64,000 nt of DNA from an uncultured Paracoccaceae bacterium. GTDB taxonomy: Bacteria; Pseudomonadota; Alphaproteobacteria; Rhodobacterales; Rhodobacteraceae. The position numbers were made by a program, and so were the translations under genes. This document shows positions 35,021 to 44,588 of this stretch, piece after piece. The stretch covers positions 310,001-374,000 of the forward strand of contig CANNFU010000002.1 in NCBI GenBank assembly GCA_947503965.1, given 5' to 3'. Under the pieces are notes generated by a model. The model worked only from the letters and a program-made list of their open reading frames with translations. It was not told the DNA's origin and ran no database searches. The first letter of the stretch is position 1. Each line of letters begins with the position of its first letter.

Positions 35021-35729
35021 AGAGCTCGCCGACCGCCGCAATATCCTGCACCGGAAATCCGACGCCCAGACCATCCTGCGCCACGTGCTTGACGATGTGC
35101 AGATCGGGCCGATTGCGCTGGTATCCTCTTTCGGCGCAGAAAGCGTCGTGCTACTGCACATGGTGGCCCAGATCGACACTGCCACCCCGGTGATCTTTCT
35201 GGACACCGAAATGCTGTTCCCCGAAACGCTGACCTATCAGCGCGAGGTCAGCGAACAGCTTGGCCTGACCGATCTGCGGGTGATCGCCCCCGACAGGAAC
35301 GCCGTGCTGGTCGAAGACGTGGACGGCATCCTGCATCAGGCCGATACCGACGCCTGCTGCGACCTGCGCAAGACACGGCCACTGGAAGAAGCGTTGCGCG
35401 ATTTCGGCGGCTGGATCACCGGGCGCAAGCGGTTCCAGGGTGGGCAACGTGCTGCCCTGCCGCTGTTCGAAAAGGATGGCCGCAAGATCAAGATCAACCC
35501 CTTGGCCGACTGGACCCCACAGGACATCGCCGCCTACATGACCAAACACGCCCTGCCCCGGCACCCGCTGGTGGCCCAGGGCTACCCGTCCATCGGCTGC
35601 ATGCCCTGCACCACACGCGTCAGCGCCCATGAAGACCCGCGCGCAGGCCGCTGGCGCGACAGCGACAAGACCGAATGCGGGATCCATTTCGAAGATGGTA
35701 AGATCATCAGACCGGGAAAAGCAGCATGA
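35010..35729 (+). CDS. cysH: Adenylylsulfate reductase, [4Fe-4S] type
   Basis: 239 aa. The PP-loop domain starts ALVSSFGAESVVLLHM. The double-Cys motif ACCDLRKTRPL plus IGCMPCTTRV gives the CC...CxxC set that binds a [4Fe-4S] cluster in APS-specific enzymes, and the C-terminus keeps the catalytic KTECGIH. It reduces APS to sulfite. The ATG at 35010 lies inside the end of cysI (11-bp overlap), indicating coupling. Confidence 0.94.
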   Translation: MPLKELADRRNILHRKSDAQTILRHVLDDVQIGPIALVSSFGAESVVLLHMVAQIDTATPVIFLDTEMLFPETLTYQREVSEQLGLTDLRVIAPDRNAVLVEDVDGILHQADTDACCDLRKTRPLEEALRDFGGWITGRKRFQGGQRAALPLFEKDGRKIKINPLADWTPQDIAAYMTKHALPRHPLVAQGYPSIGCMPCTTRVSAHEDPRAGRWRDSDKTECGIHFEDGKIIRPGKAA

Positions 35730-36136
35730 GTGTGATTGTAAACGATAGCGGCTTTGTCGCGGAAGATTTCGCATGCGGGTTCGTCGACCATGATGCCGCC
35801 GCCGCAAATGACTGCGACTACGGCATCGACCTGCCGTCCGATACAGCGCCCGAGGCGCTGGCTGGGTTGAATAACGCGCCGATGATCCGGATCGACTTTC
35901 CGTCATCCGCCGACGGGCGCGGCTTTACCCTTGCCGCCATGCTGCGGCGGGCCGGCTACAAGGGGCGGCTGCGCGCGCGCGGCCATGTCCTTGCCGATCA
36001 ATACGCGATGGCACGCCGCTCCGGCTTTGATGAGGTCGAAATCGACGATGCCCTCGCCGCCCGCCAGCCCGAAGACCAATGGCTCGCCCGTGCGAACTGG
36101 CAAAACCACAACTATCAGGCCCGCCTGCGCGGCTAG
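35726..36136 (+). CDS. DUF934 domain protein
   Basis: 136 aa. The DUF934 core is IRIDFPSSADGRGFTLAAML, then YKGRLRARGHVLADQYAMAR and SGFDEVEIDD. It is a constant companion of cysH/cysI in proteobacteria and is thought to assist sulfite reductase. It overlaps the cysH stop by 4 bp (ATGA) and ends the operon. Confidence 0.88.
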   Translation: MSVIVNDSGFVAEDFACGFVDHDAAAANDCDYGIDLPSDTAPEALAGLNNAPMIRIDFPSSADGRGFTLAAMLRRAGYKGRLRARGHVLADQYAMARRSGFDEVEIDDALAARQPEDQWLARANWQNHNYQARLRG

Positions 36137-36154
36137 GACCAAAGCACCCTTTCC

Positions 36155-36168
36155 CTGATCCAGATCAA
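36155..36168. promoter_or_regulatory. FNR/CRP-like box upstream of fpr
   Basis: CTGAT-CCAG-ATCAA differs from TTGAT-N4-ATCAA at one base. It lies 36 bp before the reductase ATG. Confidence 0.4.
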
Positions 36169-36203
36169 CGACTAAGACGGAGGGCGGCCCCAAAACGGCT
36201 GCC

Positions 36204-37061
36204 ATGACACATATGACCGAGCAGAGACCTGTGACCCTAGACACCGCCAAAGCCGTCCCCACCCTGCCCGATGCGCAGACCGTGACGGACGTGCAGCACT
36301 ATACCGACCGGCTGTTCAGCTTCCGCTGCACCCGCCCCGCATCCTTGCGGTTCCGGTCGGGCGAATTCGTGATGATCGGCCTGATGGGCGACCCGCACCC
36401 CGAAACCGGCAAGCAGAAACCGCTGCTGCGCGCCTATTCCATCGCCTCGCCCTCATGGGACGAGGAACTGGAATTCTATTCGATCAAGGTGCAGGATGGG
36501 CCACTGACCTCCAAACTGCAGCACATCAAGCCCGGCGATGAAATCATCCTGCGGCCCAAACCGGTTGGCACACTGGTGCATGACGCGCTCCTGCCCGGCA
36601 AACGGCTCTGGTTCTTTGCCACCGGCACCGGCTTCGCGCCCTTTGCCTCGCTCCTGCGCGAACCGCAAACCTATGAAGACTATGATGAAATCATCATCAC
36701 CCATACCTGCCGCGAAGTGGGCGAACTGACCTATGGGCGCGACCTGATCGAAGCACTGAAAACCGACGAACTGCTCAACGAAGTGATCGGCGAAGGTTTC
36801 TGGAAAAAGATCAAATACTACCCGACCACGACCCGGGAAGAGAGCCCCAAGATGGGGCGCATCACCGACCTGATGCGGTCCGGTGAGGCGTTCACCGACC
36901 TCGGCCTGCCGACCCTGTCACCCGAAACCGACAGGGCGATGATCTGCGGCAATCTGGCGTTCAATCTGGAACTCAAAGACATGCTCGAAGAATACGGGCT
37001 GGTTGAGGGGGCCAATTCGAACCCACAGCATTACGTGGTGGAAAAGGCGTTTCTGGACTAG
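36204..37061 (+). CDS. fpr: Ferredoxin-NADP reductase
   Basis: 285 aa. The FAD domain has RAYSIASPSW and FRSGEFVMIGL; the NADP domain has FFATGTGFAPFASLLRE and ends in the family's HYVVEKAFLD. It shuttles electrons between NADPH and ferredoxin or flavodoxin, and could feed the sulfite reductase just upstream or the P450 at 27 kb. The start may be ATG 36204 or 36213; GGAGGG stands about 20 bases upstream, rather far. Confidence 0.93.
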   Translation: MTHMTEQRPVTLDTAKAVPTLPDAQTVTDVQHYTDRLFSFRCTRPASLRFRSGEFVMIGLMGDPHPETGKQKPLLRAYSIASPSWDEELEFYSIKVQDGPLTSKLQHIKPGDEIILRPKPVGTLVHDALLPGKRLWFFATGTGFAPFASLLREPQTYEDYDEIIITHTCREVGELTYGRDLIEALKTDELLNEVIGEGFWKKIKYYPTTTREESPKMGRITDLMRSGEAFTDLGLPTLSPETDRAMICGNLAFNLELKDMLEEYGLVEGANSNPQHYVVEKAFLD

Positions 37062-37081
37062 GTCCCGGACCCACGAATGCA

Positions 37082-37110
37082 AAAGGCCGCGCCATACTGG
37101 CGCGGCCTTT
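37082..37110. terminator. Bidirectional hairpin terminator between fpr and the Ala-rich gene
   Basis: AAAGGCCGCGCCA, loop TAC, then TGGCGCGGCCTTT: a 13-bp perfect stem 20 bases after the fpr stop. On the minus strand it is followed by TTTTG after the convergent gene. Confidence 0.75.
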
Positions 37111-37130
37111 GTCGTTTCGGCAGGGCTGGA

Positions 37131-37718
37131 TTATTGCAGACCCAGCACAGCCTTGATGTTTTCCAAAACTGGCGCGAGCAAAGCAGGATTGTCCTGTGCG
37201 GCTGTCAACGCATTCCCAAGGGCGGTTTTCTCAAGCTCCGAGATATCAGCGCCTTCCAGCAAGGTCATAACCTGATCCGCATCAAAACCGTCTACGGTCA
37301 GCAGATCACCGGCTGCGGACATCAGATCGCTTCCAGCTTCTTCGACAAGCGCACCTGCACCCGCCACAGCCTCTTCCGCTGCAGCGGCGGCGTTATCAAG
37401 GGCTTCCTGCGCGGCAGCTTCAGCCTCGGCGGCCGCCTCTGCTGCGGCCTCAGCGGCAGCTTCTGCTTCTGCAGCTGCGGCGGATTCAGCAGCAGCGGCT
37501 GCTTCGGCAGCGGCTTCCGCCTCGGCTTGTGCGGCAGCTTCCGCGGCGGCAGCGGCCTCTTGTGCGGCTTGCGCGGCAGCAGCCGCTTCGGCCTCGGCGG
37601 CGGCGGTTGCACCTGTCAGAACACCGATCGCCTCATTCGGGCCGCGGCCTTGAACGGCGTATTGATAACCAAAGAACCCCAGAACAGCGACAATAATCAG
37701 AATCGCGATAGCTCTCAT
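37131..37718 (-). CDS. Ala-rich membrane-anchored coiled-coil protein
   Basis: 195 aa. One N-terminal membrane helix (MRAIAILIIVAVLGFFGYQY), about 95 residues of nearly pure Ala/Glu/Gln repeats (AAAEAEAAAEAAAEAAAEAE) forming a long helix, then a small C-terminal domain (VDGFDADQVMTLLEGADISE). ATG at 37716-37718 sits eight bases after GGAAGG. A periplasmic spacer or envelope-linking role is plausible. The low-complexity part probably varies in length between strains. Confidence 0.7.
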   Translation of the reverse strand: MRAIAILIIVAVLGFFGYQYAVQGRGPNEAIGVLTGATAAAEAEAAAAAQAAQEAAAAAEAAAQAEAEAAAEAAAAAESAAAAEAEAAAEAAAEAAAEAEAAAQEALDNAAAAAEEAVAGAGALVEEAGSDLMSAAGDLLTVDGFDADQVMTLLEGADISELEKTALGNALTAAQDNPALLAPVLENIKAVLGLQ

Positions 37719-37913
37719 TGCTTTCATCCTTCCATGAATGGCAATTGGACCCCCACTGGCCCTTGGCGCTGCATATGTCAGATAGCACCGAAAAGGGGAA
37801 GGGCCGATCAGGGGGAAAAATCGGCGGAAAACCACATCTTTGCGGGTTGAAGCCCGCCCCGGCGACGTTTACTTTGCGTGTCACCTAATCGGAATAATCA
37901 AAGGATAAAGACC

Positions 37914-38459
<546 letters not shown>

Positions 38460-38482
38460 CGTTATTCTCAGGAATGCAAAAG

Positions 38483-38515
38483 AAAACGGGCACCCTCTCG
38501 GTGCCCGTTTTTTTT
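38483..38515 (+). terminator. Rho-independent terminator of infC
   Basis: The stem ACGGGCACC/GGTGCCCGT with loop CTCTC is followed by a run of T, about 25 bases after the infC stop. Confidence 0.88.
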
Positions 38516-38532
38516 AATTGCAGCCGAATAAC

Positions 38533-40257
38533 TTAGCGCAGCAGCGACGTGATGTTGCGCACCGCCGCGCGGCGGTTTTCACGCTCTGCCCGCAATGTGG
38601 GCACCTTCAGGATGCTTTCACCATAGCCTTGCGTGATCAGGTTCTCCGGCGGCACCCCGAAATACTCCGTCAGCGCCAGCGCCACGGTTTCGGCCCGGCG
38701 GTCTGACAAGGCCAGATTATACCCTGCATCGCCCACCGCATCGGTATGCCCCTCGATCAGGAATACCTGACCGGGATCTTCCTGAATGATATCCACAATC
38801 GCGATGCCCAGGCTGGTCAGTTCTTCCGCCTGGCTTGGCTCAATCGCGGCCGACCCGGTGGCGAATGTCACGGTATCCAGCTCCACTTGCGGCGCCAGAT
38901 CGCGGACCTCGCGGATCGAGCGGATCTGACGCAGCGAATAGCTGCGATCAAACTGCCGGTTCTGGTTGGCCAACAACGCCGCCCGCAACGCAGCCGTATC
39001 ACCGCGCGATACATCCACCTCGACGCTCGCTTCCTGCTGGCGGGGCAGTTCGGTCACGACAACCGGTTCAGACGCCTGTGTGTCGTCGAACAGCACAATC
39101 TGGGTGCCATCTTCCAGCACCCGCGCACGGCGCAACACACGCCCGTCACTGCCACGGATCGTTACGATCTGCGTGCCATCTTCACGTAAAACACTGGTCT
39201 GAGTAGACCCGTCCTCGAACGTGCGAGTCTGCACCTCTGCGCCGGGCTGGCGCAACAGCACATCATCATCCTTCAGCACGACCAGTTCGCCATCGCGTTC
39301 CACGATCACACGGTCGCCGCTGTTGGACACCACTTCGTCACCGTTGTTCAGCACCGAGCCGACCACAGCCGCGCCCAGACCCAAAAGCAACGCCTTCTCA
39401 AAATTGCTAAGACCATCATCGTCGTTGTCGCCGCTAGCCCGGGCCTCTGCCTGCGCTTCACCCGTGGCCGTCGTTTCGAAATCCTGACTGCTGCTACGCA
39501 CGTCGTCTTGGGTCAGCGTTTCAACCTGAACCTCGGCGGTTGTATCCGCCTCCGCATCGGCAGAGGCCGCGGCCGCCGCAGGCGGTTCATCCGCTTCCAC
39601 CGTCTCAATGACGATCTCGGCCTCTTCCGGGGTTTCGTCCGTCACAGTCGGCAGATCAGCAATCGCAGCGGCATCATCGCCCTCGGGCATACCCTCGGCA
39701 TCTGGCAGCGCTTCCTGCTCAGTCGCTTCAATCGCAACATCCGCCTCAGCCTCTGCGGCCACGTCAGCGTCCGACGTTACCGTCGTGTCCGGTGCCTCGG
39801 CAGCCTCCGGGGCCGCTTCAACCTCGGTCGTCACAGTCTCTTCCGGTGCAGGCTCGGCAGGCTGTTCTTCAACCACGGTCTCTCCCGGTACGGCCTCTTC
39901 CACAGGCACTTCAAGCGTCGCTGTCCCTTCGGTCGTGGTCTCCACATCTGCCGGGGCCGCGGTCACCTCAGGGGTCTCGACCAGTTCCTCGGGTTCGGCC
40001 GGGCCATCATCAACCTGCGCTGCAATCGCGGTTTCCAATGCAACCTCATCGACAACCACCTCACCATTCTGATCCACACAAGGGAATGTCGGCTCCAGCA
40101 GCGGCTCACCAGCCACGATGTCTGCCGCCGGCCCCAGCCCAACACAGATTTCCAGCGTTTCGGGATCAACATCGGTTTGCTGCGCCAAAACGGGACTCGT
40201 GGCCACCGCAAAACTCAGCACCAGCGATGTCGTTGATTTCAAAGTAGATCTTCGCAT
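38533..40257 (-). CDS. OmpA-family protein with long acidic low-complexity region
   Basis: 574 aa. The signal peptide (MRRSTLKSTTSLVLSFAVAT...) is followed by about 250 residues of Glu/Ala/Thr/Val/Pro-rich sequence, a Gly-rich hydrophobic patch (EKALLLGLGAAVVGSVL), a Val/Asp repeat region and a C-terminal OmpA domain (VTFATGSAAIEPSQAEEL; LIEGHTDAVGDAGYNLALSD), which binds peptidoglycan. The gene converges on infC. The acidic stretch may span the periplasm or be surface exposed. Confidence 0.87.
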   Translation of the reverse strand: MRRSTLKSTTSLVLSFAVATSPVLAQQTDVDPETLEICVGLGPAADIVAGEPLLEPTFPCVDQNGEVVVDEVALETAIAAQVDDGPAEPEELVETPEVTAAPADVETTTEGTATLEVPVEEAVPGETVVEEQPAEPAPEETVTTEVEAAPEAAEAPDTTVTSDADVAAEAEADVAIEATEQEALPDAEGMPEGDDAAAIADLPTVTDETPEEAEIVIETVEADEPPAAAAASADAEADTTAEVQVETLTQDDVRSSSQDFETTATGEAQAEARASGDNDDDGLSNFEKALLLGLGAAVVGSVLNNGDEVVSNSGDRVIVERDGELVVLKDDDVLLRQPGAEVQTRTFEDGSTQTSVLREDGTQIVTIRGSDGRVLRRARVLEDGTQIVLFDDTQASEPVVVTELPRQQEASVEVDVSRGDTAALRAALLANQNRQFDRSYSLRQIRSIREVRDLAPQVELDTVTFATGSAAIEPSQAEELTSLGIAIVDIIQEDPGQVFLIEGHTDAVGDAGYNLALSDRRAETVALALTEYFGVPPENLITQGYGESILKVPTLRAERENRRAAVRNITSLLR

Positions 40258-40381
40258 GACGTCCTCGCGATTTCAGAACAAGCTCTCAGAGCAAACTGAT
40301 TGTCTGAGCGTATGTCATCTAACATATGAGGCGTCGTTTGGTTCCGCCCGGTCAACAGCCGGGCGAAACCATGCGCAGGGC

Positions 40382-41173
40382 TCAGCCAGAAGCCGCCACC
40401 GCGCGTTTTGTCATCACCTTGACGAGGTGGGCACGATACTCCGGCGTGCCGTGCAGGTCCGAAATCATGCCATCCGAAGGCACCGAAAGGCCATCGACAG
40501 CACCGCCGTCGAAATTGCCCGACAGGGCCTCTTCGGCCTCGGTCCAGCGGAACACACCTTCCTCTGACGCGCCGGTCACGGCCACGCGGACACCGCCCGC
40601 ATATTTCGCCACAAACACGCCAACCAGCGCAAAACGCGACGCGGGCTGCACGAATTTCTGGTAATTCGCCTTTTCCGGCACCGGGAAACGGACCTCGGTA
40701 ATCACCTCGCCCTCTTCAAGGGCGGTAGTAAACATCCCCTGAAAATAATCGTCAGCAGCAATCTCGCGATTGTTGGTGATGATCGTGGCACCCGACCCCA
40801 AAGCCGCAGCAGGATAACACGCAGAAGGGTCGTTATTGGCCAGCGATCCGCCAATCGTGCCGCGGTTCCGAACCGCAGGATCACCGATATGGCTCGCCAA
40901 AGCAGCCAGTGCCGGATAATGCGCGGCCGCCTCGCGGGCCACGGTCGCATGGGTGGTCGCCCCGCCAATGCACACCTCGCCCGCATCGCCAAGGCACACG
41001 CCCTTCATCTCGCCGATCCCCGACAGGCTGACCAGCTTGGACGGCATCGCCAGCCGCTGCTTCAGCGTGGGGATCAGGGTCTGCCCGCCCCCCAGCGCCT
41101 GCGCATCCTCGCCTTTCAACGCATTGACCGCATCGGCAATCGTGGAGGGCCGTTCAATTTCAAAAGCATACAT
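40382..41173 (-). CDS. Molybdenum hydroxylase FAD subunit (CoxM-like)
   Basis: 263 aa. FAD-binding motifs ALGGGQTLIPTLKQRL (residues 31-46) and TIGGSLANNDPSACYPAA (near residue 107) are those of the medium subunit of xanthine dehydrogenase/CODH enzymes; AGGVRVAVTG marks the C-terminal domain. Last gene of coxS-coxL-coxM, 13 bp after coxL. It passes electrons from the Fe-S subunit to an acceptor. Confidence 0.92.
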   Translation of the reverse strand: MYAFEIERPSTIADAVNALKGEDAQALGGGQTLIPTLKQRLAMPSKLVSLSGIGEMKGVCLGDAGEVCIGGATTHATVAREAAAHYPALAALASHIGDPAVRNRGTIGGSLANNDPSACYPAAALGSGATIITNNREIAADDYFQGMFTTALEEGEVITEVRFPVPEKANYQKFVQPASRFALVGVFVAKYAGGVRVAVTGASEEGVFRWTEAEEALSGNFDGGAVDGLSVPSDGMISDLHGTPEYRAHLVKVMTKRAVAASG

Positions 41174-41186
41174 GAGCGTTCTCCCT

Positions 41187-43553
41187 TTACGCGTTGTTCA
41201 TCGCAGCCCAGACGCGGGATGGCGTCAGGGGCATATCGATATGAGCGACATTCTTGCCACCCGATTGCAGGGCGTCGATGACGGCATTGACGACCGATGG
41301 TGGGGATCCAATCGCCCCAGCCTCGCCGCAGCCTTTCACGCCCAGCGGGTTGTGTGTGCATGGCGTCTGGCAGGAATGATCGACACTGTAGAACGGCAGG
41401 TCATCGGCGCGCGGCATCGCGTAATCCATGTAGGATGCGCTGATCAACTGGCCGTTCTCGTCATACGAACAGTTCTCCAGCAACGCCTGCCCGATCCCTT
41501 GCGCAATCCCGCCATGCACCTGGCCAGACACGATCATCGGGTTGATGATATTGCCGAAATCATCCGCCGCGCTGAACCGTTCGATAGTGACTTTACCGGT
41601 GTCCGGATCAACCTCGACCTCGCAGGCATAGGCCCCCGCAGGATAGGTAAAGTTGGCGGGGTCATAAAATGCCGTCTCTTCCAGACCCGGCTCGATATCC
41701 TCCAGCGGATAGTTATGGGGGACATAGGCGGCAAGGGTGACATCACCCCAGGCCACCGATTTATCCGTGCCCGCAACCGTGAACTGACCATTCTTCAGCT
41801 CGATATCCGCGTCAGAGGCTTCCAGCAGGTGCGCCGCGATCTTCTTAGCCTTGTTGATCACCTTTTCGGCGGCCCGCACCATGGCGGAACCACAGACGGC
41901 CAGCGAGCGTGAGCCATAGGTGCCCATGCCAAACGGGATCTTGGAGGTGTCACCATGGACAATATCGATCTGATCCTCGGGGATCCCGATCATTTCGGAT
42001 ATCACCTGCGGGAACGATGTCTCATGACCCTGCCCGTGGCTATGGGCACCAACCATGACCGAAATCGACCCGGTGGCATTCACCCGGACAGTCGCGGCAT
42101 CATAAAGCCCTGCCCGCGCACCCAACTGCCCGACAAGGTTTGACGGCGCGATGCCGCAAGCCTCGATATAGCAGTTCACGCCCAGACCGCGCAGCTTGCC
42201 GTTCTTTTCGCTTGCGGCGCGCCGGGCGGCAAAACCGCCGATATCGGCAATCTCTTCCAGCTTGGCCATCGTGGCTTCGTAATCGCCGGTGTCATATTCC
42301 ACGGCCACCGGGGTGGCATATGGGAATTCCGTGACAAAATTCTGCCGCCGCAATGCAATCGGATCAACACCGCGTTCCCGCGCGGCCTTGTCAATGACAC
42401 GCTCCAGCTGGAATGTGGCCTCTGGCCGACCAGCACCGCGATAGGCATCGACAGGCACGGTGTTGGTGAACACCGCCTTCACGTTCACATAGATCAGCGG
42501 AGTCTTGTAATTCCCCGCCATGAGCGTGCCATGCAGCCATGTAGGAACCGACGGCGCAAAGGTAGACAGATACGCCCCCATATTGGCGTAGGTTTCCGTG
42601 CGGATGGCGGTAAAGTTGTTATCCGCATCCATCGCCAGTTCGATCTTGGTGACATGATCACGACCATGAGCATCGGACATGAACGCCTCTGACCGGGTCG
42701 ATGTCCATTTGACCGGACGGTTCACCGCCTTGGCGGCAAAGGTGCAGAACGCTTCCTCGGCATAATGGAAAATCTTGGTGCCGAATCCGCCGCCCACATC
42801 AGGGGCAACAACGCGCAGCTTGTGCTCCGGAATGCCCAGCACGAACGCGCCCATTAGCAGGCGGATCACATGCGGGTTCTGGCTGGTGGTGTGCAGCGTG
42901 TGCATATCGTCAGAGCGGGAATACTCGCCCACCGCCACACGCGGCTCCATCGGGTTGGCGACCAGACGGTTATTGACCAGCTCCAGCGTGGTAACATGGG
43001 CAGCATTCTTGATCGCCTCGTCCACGGCATCCTTGTTTTCCTCAACAAAGCCCCAGTCATAGCAAAGATTGCTGGTCAGATCGTCATGTACCTTGGTCGC
43101 CCCGTCCTTCACGGCTTCTTTCATATCGACCATGGCGGGCAGTTCGGTCAGATCAAGCACGATCTCTTCCGCCGCATCGCGGGCCTGGGCATAGGTCTCG
43201 GCGACAACCGCGCAGACAGGCTCACCCACATGACGGATCTTGCCATGGGCCAGCACAGGGTGCTTGGGCTCTTGCATGGGCTGCCCATGCTTGTCCGTCA
43301 CCTGCCAGCCGCAGGGCAGACCGCCAACCGCTTCAAAATCCGCGCCCGTGAAGATGCGAAGCACACCGGGCATATCCGCCGCCCCACTGGTATCAATGCT
43401 GTTGATGGTTGCATGGGCCACATCAGCGCGCAGGAAGTGCACGTAGGCCTGTCCATGAATGTTGATATCGTCGGTGTAATTGCCCGCACCCGTCAGAAAC
43501 CGTACATCCTCACGGCGCTTTGTGCTGGCTCCAATTCCACTATCCTTTGGCAT
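41187..43553 (-). CDS. Molybdenum hydroxylase large subunit (form II CoxL-like)
   Basis: 788 aa molybdopterin-cytosine dinucleotide subunit. The active-site loop reads AYRGAGR, the form II signature; form I CO dehydrogenase has AYxCSFR. The catalytic Glu is in GCGEAGAIGSPP near the C-terminus. Form II enzymes have uncertain substrates: weak or no CO oxidation in some roseobacters, other aldehyde or purine-like hydroxylations possible. Calling it CO dehydrogenase would overreach. Confidence 0.92.
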   Translation of the reverse strand: MPKDSGIGASTKRREDVRFLTGAGNYTDDINIHGQAYVHFLRADVAHATINSIDTSGAADMPGVLRIFTGADFEAVGGLPCGWQVTDKHGQPMQEPKHPVLAHGKIRHVGEPVCAVVAETYAQARDAAEEIVLDLTELPAMVDMKEAVKDGATKVHDDLTSNLCYDWGFVEENKDAVDEAIKNAAHVTTLELVNNRLVANPMEPRVAVGEYSRSDDMHTLHTTSQNPHVIRLLMGAFVLGIPEHKLRVVAPDVGGGFGTKIFHYAEEAFCTFAAKAVNRPVKWTSTRSEAFMSDAHGRDHVTKIELAMDADNNFTAIRTETYANMGAYLSTFAPSVPTWLHGTLMAGNYKTPLIYVNVKAVFTNTVPVDAYRGAGRPEATFQLERVIDKAARERGVDPIALRRQNFVTEFPYATPVAVEYDTGDYEATMAKLEEIADIGGFAARRAASEKNGKLRGLGVNCYIEACGIAPSNLVGQLGARAGLYDAATVRVNATGSISVMVGAHSHGQGHETSFPQVISEMIGIPEDQIDIVHGDTSKIPFGMGTYGSRSLAVCGSAMVRAAEKVINKAKKIAAHLLEASDADIELKNGQFTVAGTDKSVAWGDVTLAAYVPHNYPLEDIEPGLEETAFYDPANFTYPAGAYACEVEVDPDTGKVTIERFSAADDFGNIINPMIVSGQVHGGIAQGIGQALLENCSYDENGQLISASYMDYAMPRADDLPFYSVDHSCQTPCTHNPLGVKGCGEAGAIGSPPSVVNAVIDALQSGGKNVAHIDMPLTPSRVWAAMNNA

Positions 43554-43613
43554 TTCTCTTCCTCCCTATCGGCGGCCCGCGCCTCCCCGCGCGTGTGCCG
43601 CGATGATACCTGA

Positions 43614-44099
43614 TTACTCGGCAGCGATGGCTGTGACATCCTGACCGGATGCCGCCATGATGGCCTTGACGATGTTATGGTAGCCGGTGCAGCGGCAGAT
43701 ATTCCCTTCTAGGTATTCCCGTATCTCGGCCTCAGATGGCTTGGGATTGTCCTTGAGCAACGCCGCCGCCGACATCACCATACCGGGCGTGCAAAACCCG
43801 CATTGCAGACCGTGGTGGTCCTGAAACGCCTGCTGGATCGTGTTGAGAGAGCCATCGGCATTTGCCTGCCCCTCGATCGTAGCGACATCCGCGCCGTCAG
43901 CCTCCACCGCGAACATTGCGCACGCTTTCACCGCCGCGCCATTTACGTGCACCACACAGGCGCCACATTGCGACGTGTCGCAGCCCACATGCGTCCCGGT
44001 CAGACGGAGATCATTCCGCAGAAAATCCACCAGCAAGGTGCGACCTTCCACGTCACCGGATACAGATTTGCCGTTCACGGTCATAGATACCGATGTCAT
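43614..44099 (-). CDS. Molybdenum hydroxylase 2Fe-2S subunit (CoxS-like)
   Basis: 161 aa. A plant-type [2Fe-2S] site [15 protein letters not shown], then the C-terminal four-helix [2Fe-2S] domain with [13 protein letters not shown] and [11 protein letters not shown]. First gene of the three-subunit operon. A short C-terminal extension follows the last helix, as is usual. The leader region is shared with the divergent arsR-like gene. Confidence 0.94.
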   Translation of the reverse strand: MTSVSMTVNGKSVSGDVEGRTLLVDFLRNDLRLTGTHVGCDTSQCGACVVHVNGAAVKACAMFAVEADGADVATIEGQANADGSLNTIQQAFQDHHGLQCGFCTPGMVMSAAALLKDNPKPSEAEIREYLEGNICRCTGYHNIVKAIMAASGQDVTAIAAE

Positions 44100-44190
44100 T
44101 CTTACCTCCCAAAAACATTCTGTATTTGTGCCGAGTTAAGCACGGCTAACCCCACTTGAGAACCATGAACTTCCGCTGCGTCAGCAGCAT

Positions 44191-44210
44191 CATTCACCCC
44201 AATGGTTGAC
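44191..44210. promoter_or_regulatory. Upstream ArsR-type operator
   Basis: TTCACCCCAATGGTTGA is an imperfect dyad (TTCA-CC/GG-TTGA) nearly repeated 40 bp downstream at 44231-44250. Confidence 0.55.
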
Positions 44211-44230
44211 TGACGGCATCAAACGATGTT

Positions 44231-44250
44231 ATTCACCCATATGGTTGAAC
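44231..44250. promoter_or_regulatory. ArsR-type operator overlapping the start codon
   Basis: TTCACCCATATGGTTGAA is one mismatch from the perfect palindrome TTCAACCATATGGTTGAA. The ATGGTTGAA half is also the first three codons (Met-Val-Glu) of the regulator. Confidence 0.65.
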
Positions 44251-44588
44251 GAAAAACCCCAGACCCGCTTGACGTGATCTTGAAAGCGACAAGCGACCCC
44301 ACCCGACGGGACATCCTGACGCTGCTCGCACAGGAAGGACCGCTGCGGGTCACCGACATTCATGCCCGGTTTGCGATGAGCCTGAACTCTGTCTCCAAGC
44401 ACATCAAAGTGCTCGAGGCCGCCGGGCTTGTGCAGCGGCGCACCGAATGGCGCGAACACCTGATCGAAGTCCAGATGGAGCCGATCAGCGAAATCGATCA
44501 CTGGTTCAAGGGCTTGCGTTCAATCTGGGCGATGCGTCTTGAGGCGCTCGACAACATCATCACCAAAGGAGCTGCCAAAGATGACTGA
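44241..44588 (+). CDS. ArsR family transcriptional regulator
   Basis: 115 aa winged helix: DPLDVILKATSDPTRRDILT, then FAMSLNSVSKHIKVLEAAGL as recognition helix and RTEWREHLIEVQMEPI. No metal-binding Cys motif, as usual for the SRPBCC-partner subgroup. The start is ATG 44241 (MVER...), inside its operator; ATG 44226 is possible. It is cotranscribed with the SRPBCC gene and divergent from coxS, so it might also affect the cox operon. Confidence 0.85.
   Translation: MVERKTPDPLDVILKATSDPTRRDILTLLAQEGPLRVTDIHARFAMSLNSVSKHIKVLEAAGLVQRRTEWREHLIEVQMEPISEIDHWFKGLRSIWAMRLEALDNIITKGAAKDD

Noticed and set aside
37878..37913. GTG start for infC
   Set aside because: No ribosome site, and it adds residues outside the conserved N-terminus; ATA 37914 has AAAGGA at proper spacing.
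40382..44099. Calling the cox genes aerobic CO dehydrogenase
   Set aside because: The active-site motif is form II AYRGAGR rather than form I AYxCSFR, so CO as substrate is not supported.
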